Shown: positions 7,572 to 14,096 of the stretch, one piece after another
How positions within the stretch are numbered: the first letter of the stretch is position 1
Layout: each line of letters begins with the position of its first letter
Source of the DNA: JAWLCQ01 sp041687095
Lineage (GTDB): Bacteria > Planctomycetota > Phycisphaerae > SM23-33
NCBI GenBank assembly: GCA_041687095.1
Contig: JAWLCQ010000126.1
Coordinates: forward strand, 1-14,720
Length of the DNA: 14,720 bases
Direction: 5' to 3'
Program-made: the position numbers and the translations under genes
Notes under the pieces: generated by a model
What the model was told of the DNA's origin: nothing
The model's database searches: none
The model's input: the letters and a program-made list of their open reading frames with translations, nothing else

Positions 7572-8948
7572 CTAGCGCACGTCGTACCGGAGGAAGCAGA
7601 CGAAGGCGGTCATGAAGAACGCCACGTTGAGGATGGCCAGGATGAGCAGGTCGTTCACCGCCGGCTCGGCCGCCCGGGCGAAGGGGACGCTGGTGAGCTT
7701 GAGGCGGGGCAGTTCATCCAGCGTGAAATCGCGGACATCCCGCTGGGGGGGGGGGCGGATGGATTCGGCGGTTTTGCGCATGTCGTCGCTCATCTGCTTG
7801 GAGGCGTTCTCGAAGGCCTGGTAGGACTCGGCCCCGGTGCCGGCGACGGCGACGGCGGCGTAGGTCCAGCAGGCAGCGGGGCTCAGGCGCCCGAAGATGC
7901 CCGCCAGGCGCTTCTGGCGGTCGATGGAGTCGGACTGGAAGCGGTCCCACTGCTCGAGCCTCCGCGTCCGCTCGCGTTCGAGCTTCTCCTTCTCCTCCTC
8001 GATCCCCTTGCCGTACGACACCTTGCCCGTGGTGAGGGTGAGGCGCTGGATGCGCAGGTGGATCTCGCGGTAGACGGCCTCCTTCTCCTGGGCGATCTTG
8101 AGCGGGGAGTACCCGGGCTCGATGATCTTGGCGACGACGGGGGCGAGGTTGGGGATCACGAGGATCCACACCACCCAGATCAGCAGGCACAGGAAGAGCG
8201 AGGTGGACGAGCGGTGCGTCACCGCCGACACCGCCAGCGAGAGGGTGAAGAAGGTGCTGATGTACAGGCACGCGAAGCCCAGCAGCGTCCCGAGGCGGGC
8301 TAGGGTGTCGGCGTCGGTGGGCAGGGCTCCGACGTACCACGTGTACACCACGCCCCCGAAGACGGCGATGAGGAACGGGACGAGGAGCACGAGGAACCCC
8401 GCCGCCCACTTCGCCAGGAGGATGGAGTCGCGGGGGACGGCGTTGGACATGATGAGGCGGAGCGTGCCCGCCTCCTTCTCCCCGCAGATGGAGTCGAAGG
8501 CGAAGAGGATGGCCAGCAGGCTCAGCACGATGCCCACCACGTACACCAGGTCCGGGATCGGCAGCAGCCCCGCCAGCGGGTTGCCCTCGATCGAGCGTCC
8601 CACGTAGCGCGAGTTCCCGGGCGTGATCTGCACGGCCGCGGGCATGGCGGGGCGGAGCCCCTGGACGAGCGAGGACATGGGGGGCGGGGGAACGGCCTCG
8701 CGGCGGCCGTGGTGGTAGAAGACGGCGTAGAAGCGGTCCTCGACCTTTTCCTCCTCGGTGAAGATCTTGCGGAGGTCGGCGTCGGCGGCGCGGTCGACGG
8801 CGAAGGCCTCGTCCTGGTCGCGGCGGTACTCGTTGGTGGTCACGTAGATGCTCGCGAAGACCAGCAGCAGGAACAGGGCGAAGGTGACCCCGAACCGCAG
8901 GGACAGGACGTGGGCGATGATCTCCTTGCGCATGAGGGCGAAGAACAT
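7572..8948 (-). CDS. ABC-2 type permease (permease A)
   Basis: This 458-residue protein is the first and most divergent of the three permeases. Helix 1 is at about 20-36, helix 2 at 133-152, the motif CGEKEAGTLRL at 155-165 is followed by VPRDSILLAKW, further helices lie at about 184-205, 222-242 and 251-268, and the final helix (about 432-452) leads into FLRYDVR. The second exposed domain holds a charged, probably coiled-coil helix (EEEKEKLERERTRRLEQW, 317-334). Its ATG overlaps the TGA of the ATPase (TGATG), and a strong GGAGG lies 7 nt upstream inside the ATPase gene, so translation is probably coupled. Ten consecutive C on the coding strand (7745-7754) encode part of the RPPPQR stretch near residue 400. 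Confidence 0.87.
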   Translation of the reverse strand: MFFALMRKEIIAHVLSLRFGVTFALFLLLVFASIYVTTNEYRRDQDEAFAVDRAADADLRKIFTEEEKVEDRFYAVFYHHGRREAVPPPPMSSLVQGLRPAMPAAVQITPGNSRYVGRSIEGNPLAGLLPIPDLVYVVGIVLSLLAILFAFDSICGEKEAGTLRLIMSNAVPRDSILLAKWAAGFLVLLVPFLIAVFGGVVYTWYVGALPTDADTLARLGTLLGFACLYISTFFTLSLAVSAVTHRSSTSLFLCLLIWVVWILVIPNLAPVVAKIIEPGYSPLKIAQEKEAVYREIHLRIQRLTLTTGKVSYGKGIEEEKEKLERERTRRLEQWDRFQSDSIDRQKRLAGIFGRLSPAACWTYAAVAVAGTGAESYQAFENASKQMSDDMRKTAESIRPPPQRDVRDFTLDELPRLKLTSVPFARAAEPAVNDLLILAILNVAFFMTAFVCFLRYDVR

Positions 8949-9688
8949 CAGCCCACCTCCGCCGAGGTCGCCCCGGCCGCTTCTTCCTTCATGTAGTCCA
9001 GGTAGACCTGCTGCAGGTCGCGGGCGCCCATGTCCTGGCGTTCGATGAGTTCGAGCATCTGCCCGCGGCGCATGATCCCGACGCGGTCGGCGATGGCCTG
9101 GACGCGGAAGATGTCGTGGGAGGACATGAGGATGGCTTTGCCCTCGGCCTTGAGCTGGCGGATGATCTCGAGGAACTCGTACCCGCCCTTGGGGTCCAGG
9201 CCGCTCGTGGGCTCGTCGAGGACGATGAGCTGGGCGTTCTTGAGGATGGCGATGGCGATGCCCAGGCGCTGCCGCATGCCCTTGGAGAACCCGCGGACGC
9301 GGCGGTAGTAGGCCTTCTCCGCGAGCCCCACGCGGTGGAAGACCGCGCGGTACTCGTCCTCCGTCACGTCCGTCCGCCCCGACAGGCGGGTGAAGAACTT
9401 CAGGTTCTGGTTCGCCGTGAAGTTGCCGTACAGCGTCACGTTCTCCGACACGTACGCCACGTGCTTCTTCGCCTCCAGCGGGTTCTTCTGCACGTCCACC
9501 CCGTGGATCGCGACCGTCCCGCTGCTGGGCTCGGTGAAGCCCAGGATCAGCATCATCGTCGAGGTCTTGCCCGCCCCGTTGGCGCCCAGGAGCACGACGA
9601 TCTCCCCGGCCGCCACCGAGAGGTTCAGGTTGTCCACCCCGACCGTCCCGTCCTCGTACACCTTCTTCAGATCCTTGATCTCCAGCAT
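8948..9688 (-). CDS. ABC transporter ATP-binding protein
   Basis: This 246-residue nucleotide-binding subunit is complete. The Walker A is GANGAGKT (35-42), the signature motif FSKGMRQRLGIA begins at 134 in place of LSGGQ, the Walker B is LIVLDEP (154-160) with the D-loop SGLDP, and the switch His is 191 in SSHD. The Q-loop region reads YVSENVTLYG, as is common in the NosF/CcmA-like branch that pairs with ABC-2 permeases. It is the only ATPase of the operon and so probably powers all three permeases downstream. It starts with ATG after GGGAG at 8-nt spacing and follows a 142-nt gap containing hairpins, the largest gap in the operon. The stop overlaps the permease A start by one base. Confidence 0.93.
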   Translation of the reverse strand: MLEIKDLKKVYEDGTVGVDNLNLSVAAGEIVVLLGANGAGKTSTMMLILGFTEPSSGTVAIHGVDVQKNPLEAKKHVAYVSENVTLYGNFTANQNLKFFTRLSGRTDVTEDEYRAVFHRVGLAEKAYYRRVRGFSKGMRQRLGIAIAILKNAQLIVLDEPTSGLDPKGGYEFLEIIRQLKAEGKAILMSSHDIFRVQAIADRVGIMRRGQMLELIERQDMGARDLQQVYLDYMKEEAAGATSAEVG

Positions 9689-9746
9689 GCGTTCTTCTCC
9701 CAGCAGTCCGTCAAGACCGTTCCCATGACGCTCCCCCCCCGCCGGG

Positions 9747-9784
9747 GCGCACCGCCGCGCGAGGAAGCGCGGTGCGCTCGCGCG
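9747..9784 (-). promoter_or_regulatory. Two interleaved stem-loops in the gap before the ATPase gene
   Basis: GCGCACCGC (9747-9755) pairs with GCGGTGCGC (9769-9777). CGCGCGAG (9756-9763) pairs with CTCGCGCG (9777-9784). The pairings cross, so they are either mutually exclusive or would form a pseudoknot. They lie between the coiled-coil/NEW3 gene and the ATPase gene and could tune ATPase and permease expression relative to the first two genes. Neither stem is followed by a U-run. GC-rich DNA forms such stems easily, so a regulatory role is tentative. Confidence 0.35.
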
Positions 9785-9830
9785 GGGCGGCCGAGGGGGG
9801 CGCCCACTCCCACCTTAGAGCGGGAGGCGT

Positions 9831-11516
9831 CTACCGCCGCGAAATCTTCACGCTGGCGACGGCAATGCCGACGACCAGCAGGACCAGCACGCCGACGAGG
9901 ACGGCCGTCCCGGTAAGGTTGCCCTTGGAGGCGATGCGGATGGTGAAATCCTTCTGGGGCGCGTCCACGACCTCCATGCCCGAGTGGCCCTCGGCCTCGA
10001 CGCGGACGGCGTATTCCCCGACGGTGGCCCCGGCGACGGGGGTGATGCGGACCTTGAACAGGGCCTTCTCCCCGCCCAGCAGCTCGCGGAGGTTGGCGGG
10101 TTCGAGGGTGCACTCCCACTCCAGGGGCAGGTCGAGTTCGGGGCGGATCTCCCGCAGCGCCAACGTGCCGGTGTTCACCACGTTGAACTTGAGTTCGATG
10201 GGCTCGCCCTCCCGGACCTCGGTGAAGAGGTTGGGGGCGGAGATCTCCAGCTTGCCCGTCCCGCGGGGGGTGACCGCCAGGTCCATCACCGCCCCGTGCA
10301 GGGCGGAGAGTTCCTCCAGCGGGATCTGCTGCCCGTGCGTGCGGATCAGCTCGGAGAGCTTCTTCTGCTGGTGCGAGGGGATCGCGAGGAACGTGAAGGG
10401 GATGAGGACGTCGACGGCGTTGGGGTCGAAGCGCTCGGGGATCGACAGGTCCAGGCTCAGCGCCTGCTCGGTGACCTTCTCGTTGAAGTGCACCTCCTGC
10501 AGCGTCGCCTGCGAACTCCCCGTCGAGCGGAAGCTGAACGGGATCGTCGGGGGCAGGCCCAGGACGATCAGCGAGTAGACCTCCTCGGAGCGGCCCAGCC
10601 GCTTGAGCGTCAACCCGTACTGCACCGACGTCCCCAGCGACCCGATCAGCGTGCGCTGCGTGCAGGCGACCTGCGGGACGGCCTGCCCGGCGTCGATCAT
10701 CAGGCGCACGCCGTGCGTCTGCTTCTCGCCCAGGAACTCCAGGCCCACGCTCACGTGCTCCAGCCCCTCCTTGAGCAGCGTGAACTCCAGCTCGACCTCC
10801 TGCCCCAGCGTGAGCTTGTCCACCCGCCGCTGGTAGGGCTTGCCGATGCTCACCGCCCCGTCCAGGAGGGCGACGCGAATGTTGTCCACACTCAGCAGCG
10901 AGGCGAGCTGCTCGGGCCCGATCTCCTCCTCGCCCCCCAGGGCGATGCGGGCCTTGCTCTCGGCCGAGTCGTTGCGGATCGTGACGATCGCCCGCTCCTC
11001 GTTGCCCTGGGGCACCTTCTTGACGCTCACGACCGACACGAGGGTGGCGTTCTTCAAGAAGTCCAGGCGCTTCTTCCGCAGGTCGATCTGGGCCTGACGG
11101 TACAGCAGGCGCTTGGTGTCGTGGTCCTGCTCGGCGCGGTTGAGGTCGGTGATGTTCTTGAGGTTCTCCGCGAACAGCGCGCGGATGTCGTCGAGTTCCG
11201 CCTGCGCCTTGTCCATGGCCGACTTCGCCTGGTCCAGCGCCAGGCGGGCCTGCTGGATCTCGAGCTGCTGGAGCATCTCCTCCCGCGTCAGCCCGGCGAG
11301 CGACTCCGAGGGGTCCTCGTGCATCGCCTCCCCCGCGTCGCTCGCTGCCGCATCGCGCGCAGCCGCGTCGCTCGCATCCCCGCCCGGGGCCCCCGCCGCC
11401 GCAACGGGCGCGGGGTCGGCCGGGCGCGTCGTCGACTGGGCCCCCGCCGCCCCGCTCCAAAGGATCGCCAGGAGCACCGGCACGGTCACGCAGATCGGAT
11501 ACATCTCACGCCTCAT
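9831..11516 (-). CDS. Periplasmic coiled-coil protein with NEW3-type Ig-like domain and C-terminal membrane anchor
   Basis: This 561-residue protein begins with a signal peptide (MRREMYPICVTVPVLLAILW, likely cut after AGA near 26). An Ala/Asp-rich linker follows (about 33-66), then a long charged coiled-coil region (about 75-155, with a possible turn near 118-123) and several beta-rich segments. Residues about 415-528 resemble the NPCBM-associated NEW3 domain (EGEPIELKFNVVNTGTLALR). A single membrane helix (about 533-555) ends in KISRR, placing the bulk in the periplasm. ATG 11516 overlaps the previous stop as ATGA and has GGAGG 10 nt upstream. An ATG at 11504 also has a GAGG, but would lose the Arg-Arg of the signal peptide. 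Between a TolC-like gene and an ABC ATPase this could be the adaptor, although its topology differs from HlyD-type proteins. Confidence 0.8.
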   Translation of the reverse strand: MRREMYPICVTVPVLLAILWSGAAGAQSTTRPADPAPVAAAGAPGGDASDAAARDAAASDAGEAMHEDPSESLAGLTREEMLQQLEIQQARLALDQAKSAMDKAQAELDDIRALFAENLKNITDLNRAEQDHDTKRLLYRQAQIDLRKKRLDFLKNATLVSVVSVKKVPQGNEERAIVTIRNDSAESKARIALGGEEEIGPEQLASLLSVDNIRVALLDGAVSIGKPYQRRVDKLTLGQEVELEFTLLKEGLEHVSVGLEFLGEKQTHGVRLMIDAGQAVPQVACTQRTLIGSLGTSVQYGLTLKRLGRSEEVYSLIVLGLPPTIPFSFRSTGSSQATLQEVHFNEKVTEQALSLDLSIPERFDPNAVDVLIPFTFLAIPSHQQKKLSELIRTHGQQIPLEELSALHGAVMDLAVTPRGTGKLEISAPNLFTEVREGEPIELKFNVVNTGTLALREIRPELDLPLEWECTLEPANLRELLGGEKALFKVRITPVAGATVGEYAVRVEAEGHSGMEVVDAPQKDFTIRIASKGNLTGTAVLVGVLVLLVVGIAVASVKISRR

Positions 11517-13216
11517 TCGACGACATCCTCCGTCATCACGTTCACGGTCACCGGTCCGGGGACGGGGGCGGGCGGGCCGTCGGGCTCGTCCGCCGGGCCG
11601 GATTCCGGCTCGCTCACGGGCTCGAAGTACCGCATCGCCGCCCGCAGGGCTTCCTGCGCCTGCACGAGCCCGATCTGCCCGTTGAAGTATCCGTCCTGCT
11701 CCTCGAAGAACTGCTGGCGGAAGGTCTCGAGCTGGTCGTCCGTCGCCTGCCCCAGCTCCTTCAGCCGCTCGTTCACCTGGAGGCGCTTCTTGGCGATGAG
11801 CACCTTCTTGGCGAGGATGCTGGTGGTCATCTCGACCTCGCGGACGGTCTGGTAGGCCTTGCGCACGCCGAGTTCGGTCTCGGCGGATTCGTTGCACAGC
11901 AGGTGCCTCGCCTGCTCCAGCAGCGCCCGCTCCCGCTGGAACGTGCCCGACCGCTCCAGCCCGCTGCTGACGGGCAGTTCGAGCACGAGGTCCATGTACA
12001 AGCCCTGCCCGCTGCTGCCGATGTAGTCCGAACTGGTGCGGAAGCCCTGCCCGGCGGGGTCCTGGATCAGGTACTCCGCCCCGGGGGCCATGCTGTACGT
12101 CCGCCCGCCGTTGCTCGTCATCTCGCCCCCGGCGATCCGCCCGTCGTTGTTGCCCATCCGCGAGCGCACCCCGGGCAGGTAGTCGTAGATCACCTGCCGC
12201 ACCACGCGGTCCTGCTCGAACACCGCCGCCCTCCGCTGCGCGATCCGCGTGCTCCGCTCCAGGGCGATCCGCACCGCCGCGTCCAGGTCCACCTGCAGCG
12301 CCTCCAGGTCGCCCGCGACCTCGATCTCCGTCATCCCCACGGGGAACCCGATCCCCTTGAGCAGGTCCATCTTCTGGCGGAGGATGTCCTGCTCGACCTG
12401 CGTGATGCGCTGCCCCTCGTTGAGGACGTTCAGCTCGGCCGTCAGGACGTCCACCTCCAGCACCCGCCGCACCGCCTCCAGCGCCCGCATGCGCTGCCAG
12501 CGGGCGGTGAACTCCTTGAGCAGCTCGCGGCGGATGGCGAGTTGCTGGCGGCGGAGGAGGAGGGTGTAGAACCGCTGGCGGACCTGGGAGAGGACGGTGG
12601 CGGAGGCGGCTTCGTAGGCGAACAGCGCGTCGCGCTGGCGGGCGCGGAGCGAGACGTCCGTCGGGTTGTCCTTGCCGTACTCGAACAGCGTCTGGGCGTT
12701 GCGGAGGCCCAGCAGGACGTTGTCGCCCACGGACTCCAGGAGCGACGTGGCACTGAGGTCGAAGGTGAGCTTGGGGAGGAACCGCGAGCGGGCGATCAGT
12801 TCCTCGCCCCCCAGCGCCCGCAGGCGGGCGCGGGCGGCGAGGATCTCGTCGTTGTAGGTCAGGGCGTACGCCAGGCAGTCCGTCAGCCGCAGCGGCCCCC
12901 GGTCCGCCAGCCCCCTCGCCGCCTCCCCGCGCTTGCGCTCCAGTTCCAGGCGGACCCCGTCGCACCCGGCGACGTCGGCGGATTGGTAGGTGTCGGCGCG
13001 GTAGCGGTCCCAGCGTTCCTCGGGCGCGCAGTCCTCGGTCCGCTGATCGATCTTGGCTTGGACCTGCTCCTGGATGGGATCGCTGTACGAGGTGTCCTCG
13101 GAGGCGTCCCAGGCGTCCTTCAGGCTGCACCCGCAGACCGCCAGGCACACCGCGACGCACAGCGCCCGCTGCACCGCGCCCACCGTCCCGCGAACTCTGC
13201 TGCTTCTCCCGTGCAT
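11513..13216 (-). CDS. TolC-family outer membrane channel, probable lipoprotein
   Basis: This 567-residue protein has the two-repeat outer-membrane efflux layout. The first repeat starts near 110 (LTDCLAYALTYNDEILAARA... RFLPKL) and the second near 305 (LDAAVRIALERSTRIAQRRA ... YDYLPGV). Each is followed by long helices (about 190-290 and 425-530) and beta-rich parts. The N-terminus MHGRSSRVRG is followed by a hydrophobic stretch and VCGC, so Cys30 is the likely lipidated residue, as in NodT-type channels. The C-terminus is a Pro/Glu-rich tail. I chose ATG 13216 because it gives a lipoprotein signal and has GGAGAG 6 nt upstream; the frame stays open further upstream only through non-coding and repeat DNA. 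It is the first gene of the operon and its stop overlaps the next start (ATGA). The region 60-110 is unusually long before the first repeat. Confidence 0.86.
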   Translation of the reverse strand: MHGRSSRVRGTVGAVQRALCVAVCLAVCGCSLKDAWDASEDTSYSDPIQEQVQAKIDQRTEDCAPEERWDRYRADTYQSADVAGCDGVRLELERKRGEAARGLADRGPLRLTDCLAYALTYNDEILAARARLRALGGEELIARSRFLPKLTFDLSATSLLESVGDNVLLGLRNAQTLFEYGKDNPTDVSLRARQRDALFAYEAASATVLSQVRQRFYTLLLRRQQLAIRRELLKEFTARWQRMRALEAVRRVLEVDVLTAELNVLNEGQRITQVEQDILRQKMDLLKGIGFPVGMTEIEVAGDLEALQVDLDAAVRIALERSTRIAQRRAAVFEQDRVVRQVIYDYLPGVRSRMGNNDGRIAGGEMTSNGGRTYSMAPGAEYLIQDPAGQGFRTSSDYIGSSGQGLYMDLVLELPVSSGLERSGTFQRERALLEQARHLLCNESAETELGVRKAYQTVREVEMTTSILAKKVLIAKKRLQVNERLKELGQATDDQLETFRQQFFEEQDGYFNGQIGLVQAQEALRAAMRYFEPVSEPESGPADEPDGPPAPVPGPVTVNVMTEDVVE

Positions 13217-13262
13217 CCGCTCGCTCTCCGCCGCCCACCGACCACCGAAGGGCCCCAGACCC

Positions 13263-13286
13263 GACACGCCACCCGACACGCTACCC
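13263..13286. repeat. 12-bp tandem repeat in the operon leader
   Basis: GACACGCCACCC (13263-13274) is followed directly by GACACGCTACCC (13275-13286), with one difference. It lies in the untranslated leader of the TolC operon between the mobile element and the start codon. Its function is unknown; it may be simple slippage. Confidence 0.6.
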
Positions 13287-13327
13287 GCTCCCGCACCGCT
13301 CCGCACGCGCCATCGCCCCCCCGCCGC

Positions 13328-13335
13328 GCGCATCG
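13328..13335. repeat. 8-bp direct repeat flanking copy B (left)
   Basis: GCGCATCG directly precedes the left end of the element and recurs at 13532-13539, directly after its right end. It is a probable target duplication. One base less than for copy A may reflect later mutation. Confidence 0.55.
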
Positions 13336-13531
13336 GTGAGCGACCTTCTCTTCCCGTAACCGTTCCCAGGGTGCCACCCTCAAGCGGCGCTGTTTGCCGC
13401 TTGGGGGTGCCACGGCCGGGGGGAGGCAGCACCCCCAAGCCGCGAACAGCATGCGGCTTGAGGGTGGCACCCACACCCAGGCTCCGTTCCATGAGCGGCT
13501 ACCTTTTCTACCAGAAAAGAAGGTCGCTCAT
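13336..13531 (-). mobile_element. MITE-like palindromic element, copy B (about 196 bp)
   Basis: This is a diverged, inverted copy of the element at 10-201. Its core palindrome (13369-13384 against 13457-13472) holds the same two hairpins: 13375-13388 with 13396-13409, and 13430-13444 with 13452-13466, each with a 7-nt loop. The two stem types appear in the opposite order, so the copy is reversed. The outer ends TGAGCGACCTTCT (13337-13349) and AGAAGGTCGCTCA (13518-13530) form a perfect 13-bp inverted repeat related to the GGTGYACGACC ends of copy A. GCGCATCG flanks it at 13328-13335 and 13532-13539. It lies between the promoter near 13774-13801 and the TolC start, so it is probably transcribed in the operon leader. 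Confidence 0.72.
13491..13531. repeat. Imperfect palindrome at the right end of copy B
   Basis: ATGAGCG...ACCTTTTCT at 13491-13509 mirrors AGAAAAGAAGGTCGCTCAT at 13513-13531, with small mismatches. It is AT-richer than its surroundings. It makes the right end of the element a hairpin of its own and has no counterpart at the left end. Confidence 0.55.
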
Positions 13532-13539
13532 GCGCATCG
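13532..13539. repeat. 8-bp direct repeat flanking copy B (right)
   Basis: This is the second exact copy of GCGCATCG, abutting the right end of the element at 13531. See the left copy at 13328-13335. Confidence 0.55.
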
Positions 13540-13773
13540 CCGGCCCGGGGCTCCTCGCGAACCAGGGCGTCTTGGGCCCCAGGCGCCCGGCGGCGTTGGG
13601 GAGGCCCGCAGCCACCCGCGCGTTTCCGTACGCCCGTACCCTAAGGACCACGTTCAGGGTGCGCAGGTTCCCGAAATCTTTCGACGCCACGAGGAATTTC
13701 GCCGGCCGCGGGCCTGCACCCGCCTGTCAGCACTGGATCATGAAAAGCCGCCCTGCTTCCGAAGGATGCCCCT
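13540..13773. other. Leader of the TolC operon, no convincing gene
   Basis: This is the stretch between the promoter and mobile element copy B. A 60-codon GTG-started minus-strand frame (13508-13690) has no ribosome binding site and ends inside the repeat, so I do not call it. I recognise no riboswitch. The only ATG close to the transcription start opens a 4-codon frame (MIQC). Confidence 0.5.
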
Positions 13774-13801
13774 ACGATACTCGCCGACGGCCGCGTGTCA
13801 A
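13774..13801 (-). promoter_or_regulatory. Sigma70-type promoter of the TolC-ABC operon
   Basis: On the minus strand a perfect TTGACA (13796-13801) is followed after 16 nt by TATCGT (13774-13779, 4/6 match). Transcription would start near 13766. It lies just downstream of the intrinsic terminator of the preceding small gene and reads toward the TolC start at 13216. The implied leader is about 550 nt and carries mobile element copy B. Confidence 0.6.
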
Positions 13802-13809
13802 GAAAACTC

Positions 13810-13827
13810 AGGCCAGTATTTTGGCCT
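13810..13827. promoter_or_regulatory. 18-bp dyad next to the promoter, possible operator
   Basis: AGGCCA (13810-13815) and TGGCCT (13822-13827) form perfect 6-bp arms around GTATTT. The dyad is 8 bp upstream of the -35 box of the operon promoter and adjoins the T-tract of the small gene's terminator. It could be a regulator site or a second terminator stem. Confidence 0.4.
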
Positions 13828-13870
13828 AAAAACGAGAGCCCCGGCGGGGGGCGAGAGTCTCCGCCGGGGC
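13828..13870 (-). terminator. Intrinsic terminator of the small gene
   Basis: On the minus strand GCCCCGGCGG (complement of 13861-13870) pairs perfectly with CCGCCGGGGC (complement of 13838-13847) around a 13-nt loop, followed by TCTCGTTTTT ending at 13828. The 10-bp GC stem plus T-run is a classic rho-independent terminator. It lies 19 nt after the stop codon at 13890. Confidence 0.85.
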
Positions 13871-13889
13871 CTACCCGTGCCGGGGCGAC

Positions 13890-14096
13890 CTAGCGGGCCA
13901 TCTCCACCCGCAGGTCCCGTAGTTTCCGCAGCAGCTCGACCAGGTGTCGCGACCCGGCCTCCAACTGCTGCGCGGCCAGCAGCAGATCCATCTGCTCCAG
14001 CGCCGCCCGCAACTGCTCCGCAGCCGCAGCCGACAGCCAGGTTCCTCCCTGCACCGCGCCACCGAGAACACCTCTCTCCTGCGCGTACGTCTCCAT
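13890..14096 (-). CDS. Small helical protein of unknown function (68 residues)
   Basis: The product starts METYAQERGVLGGAVQGG and then forms one long amphipathic helix rich in Ala, Leu, Glu and Arg (about 23-68, with AAAAEQLRAALEQMDLLLAA and LVELLRKLRDLRVEMAR). It has no signal peptide or membrane segment, so it is probably a small cytoplasmic protein able to form a coiled coil. I do not recognise a family. ATG 14096 is preceded by AAGGAG at 7-nt spacing, the best ribosome site in the window, and the gene ends in a strong intrinsic terminator. These two signals make it likely real despite its size. It is a separate transcription unit upstream of the TolC operon on the same strand. A regulatory or structural partner role is possible but not supported. 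Confidence 0.75.
   Translation of the reverse strand: METYAQERGVLGGAVQGGTWLSAAAAEQLRAALEQMDLLLAAQQLEAGSRHLVELLRKLRDLRVEMAR

Noticed and set aside
4872..8303. 1143-codon plus-strand open frame opposite the permeases
   Set aside because: The product is His/Asp/Gln/Arg-rich and mirrors three permease genes that have clear motifs. There is no domain and no ribosome site.
9984..11855. Plus-strand open frame opposite the NEW3 gene
   Set aside because: It is Leu/Gln/Arg-rich and antisense to a gene with a signal peptide, coiled coil and membrane anchor. The frame arises from codon bias.
13370..13472. Reading the double hairpin of copy B as a terminator for an upstream gene
   Set aside because: There is no T-run, no gene ends there, and the same structure occurs in copy A with a target duplication.
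13217..13492. Upstream extension of the TolC-like reading frame (92 extra codons)
   Set aside because: It translates element copy B and low-complexity leader. A lipoprotein signal and ribosome site point to ATG 13216.
13508..13690. 60-codon minus-strand frame in the operon leader
   Set aside because: It has a GTG start without a ribosome site and its end lies inside the mobile element.
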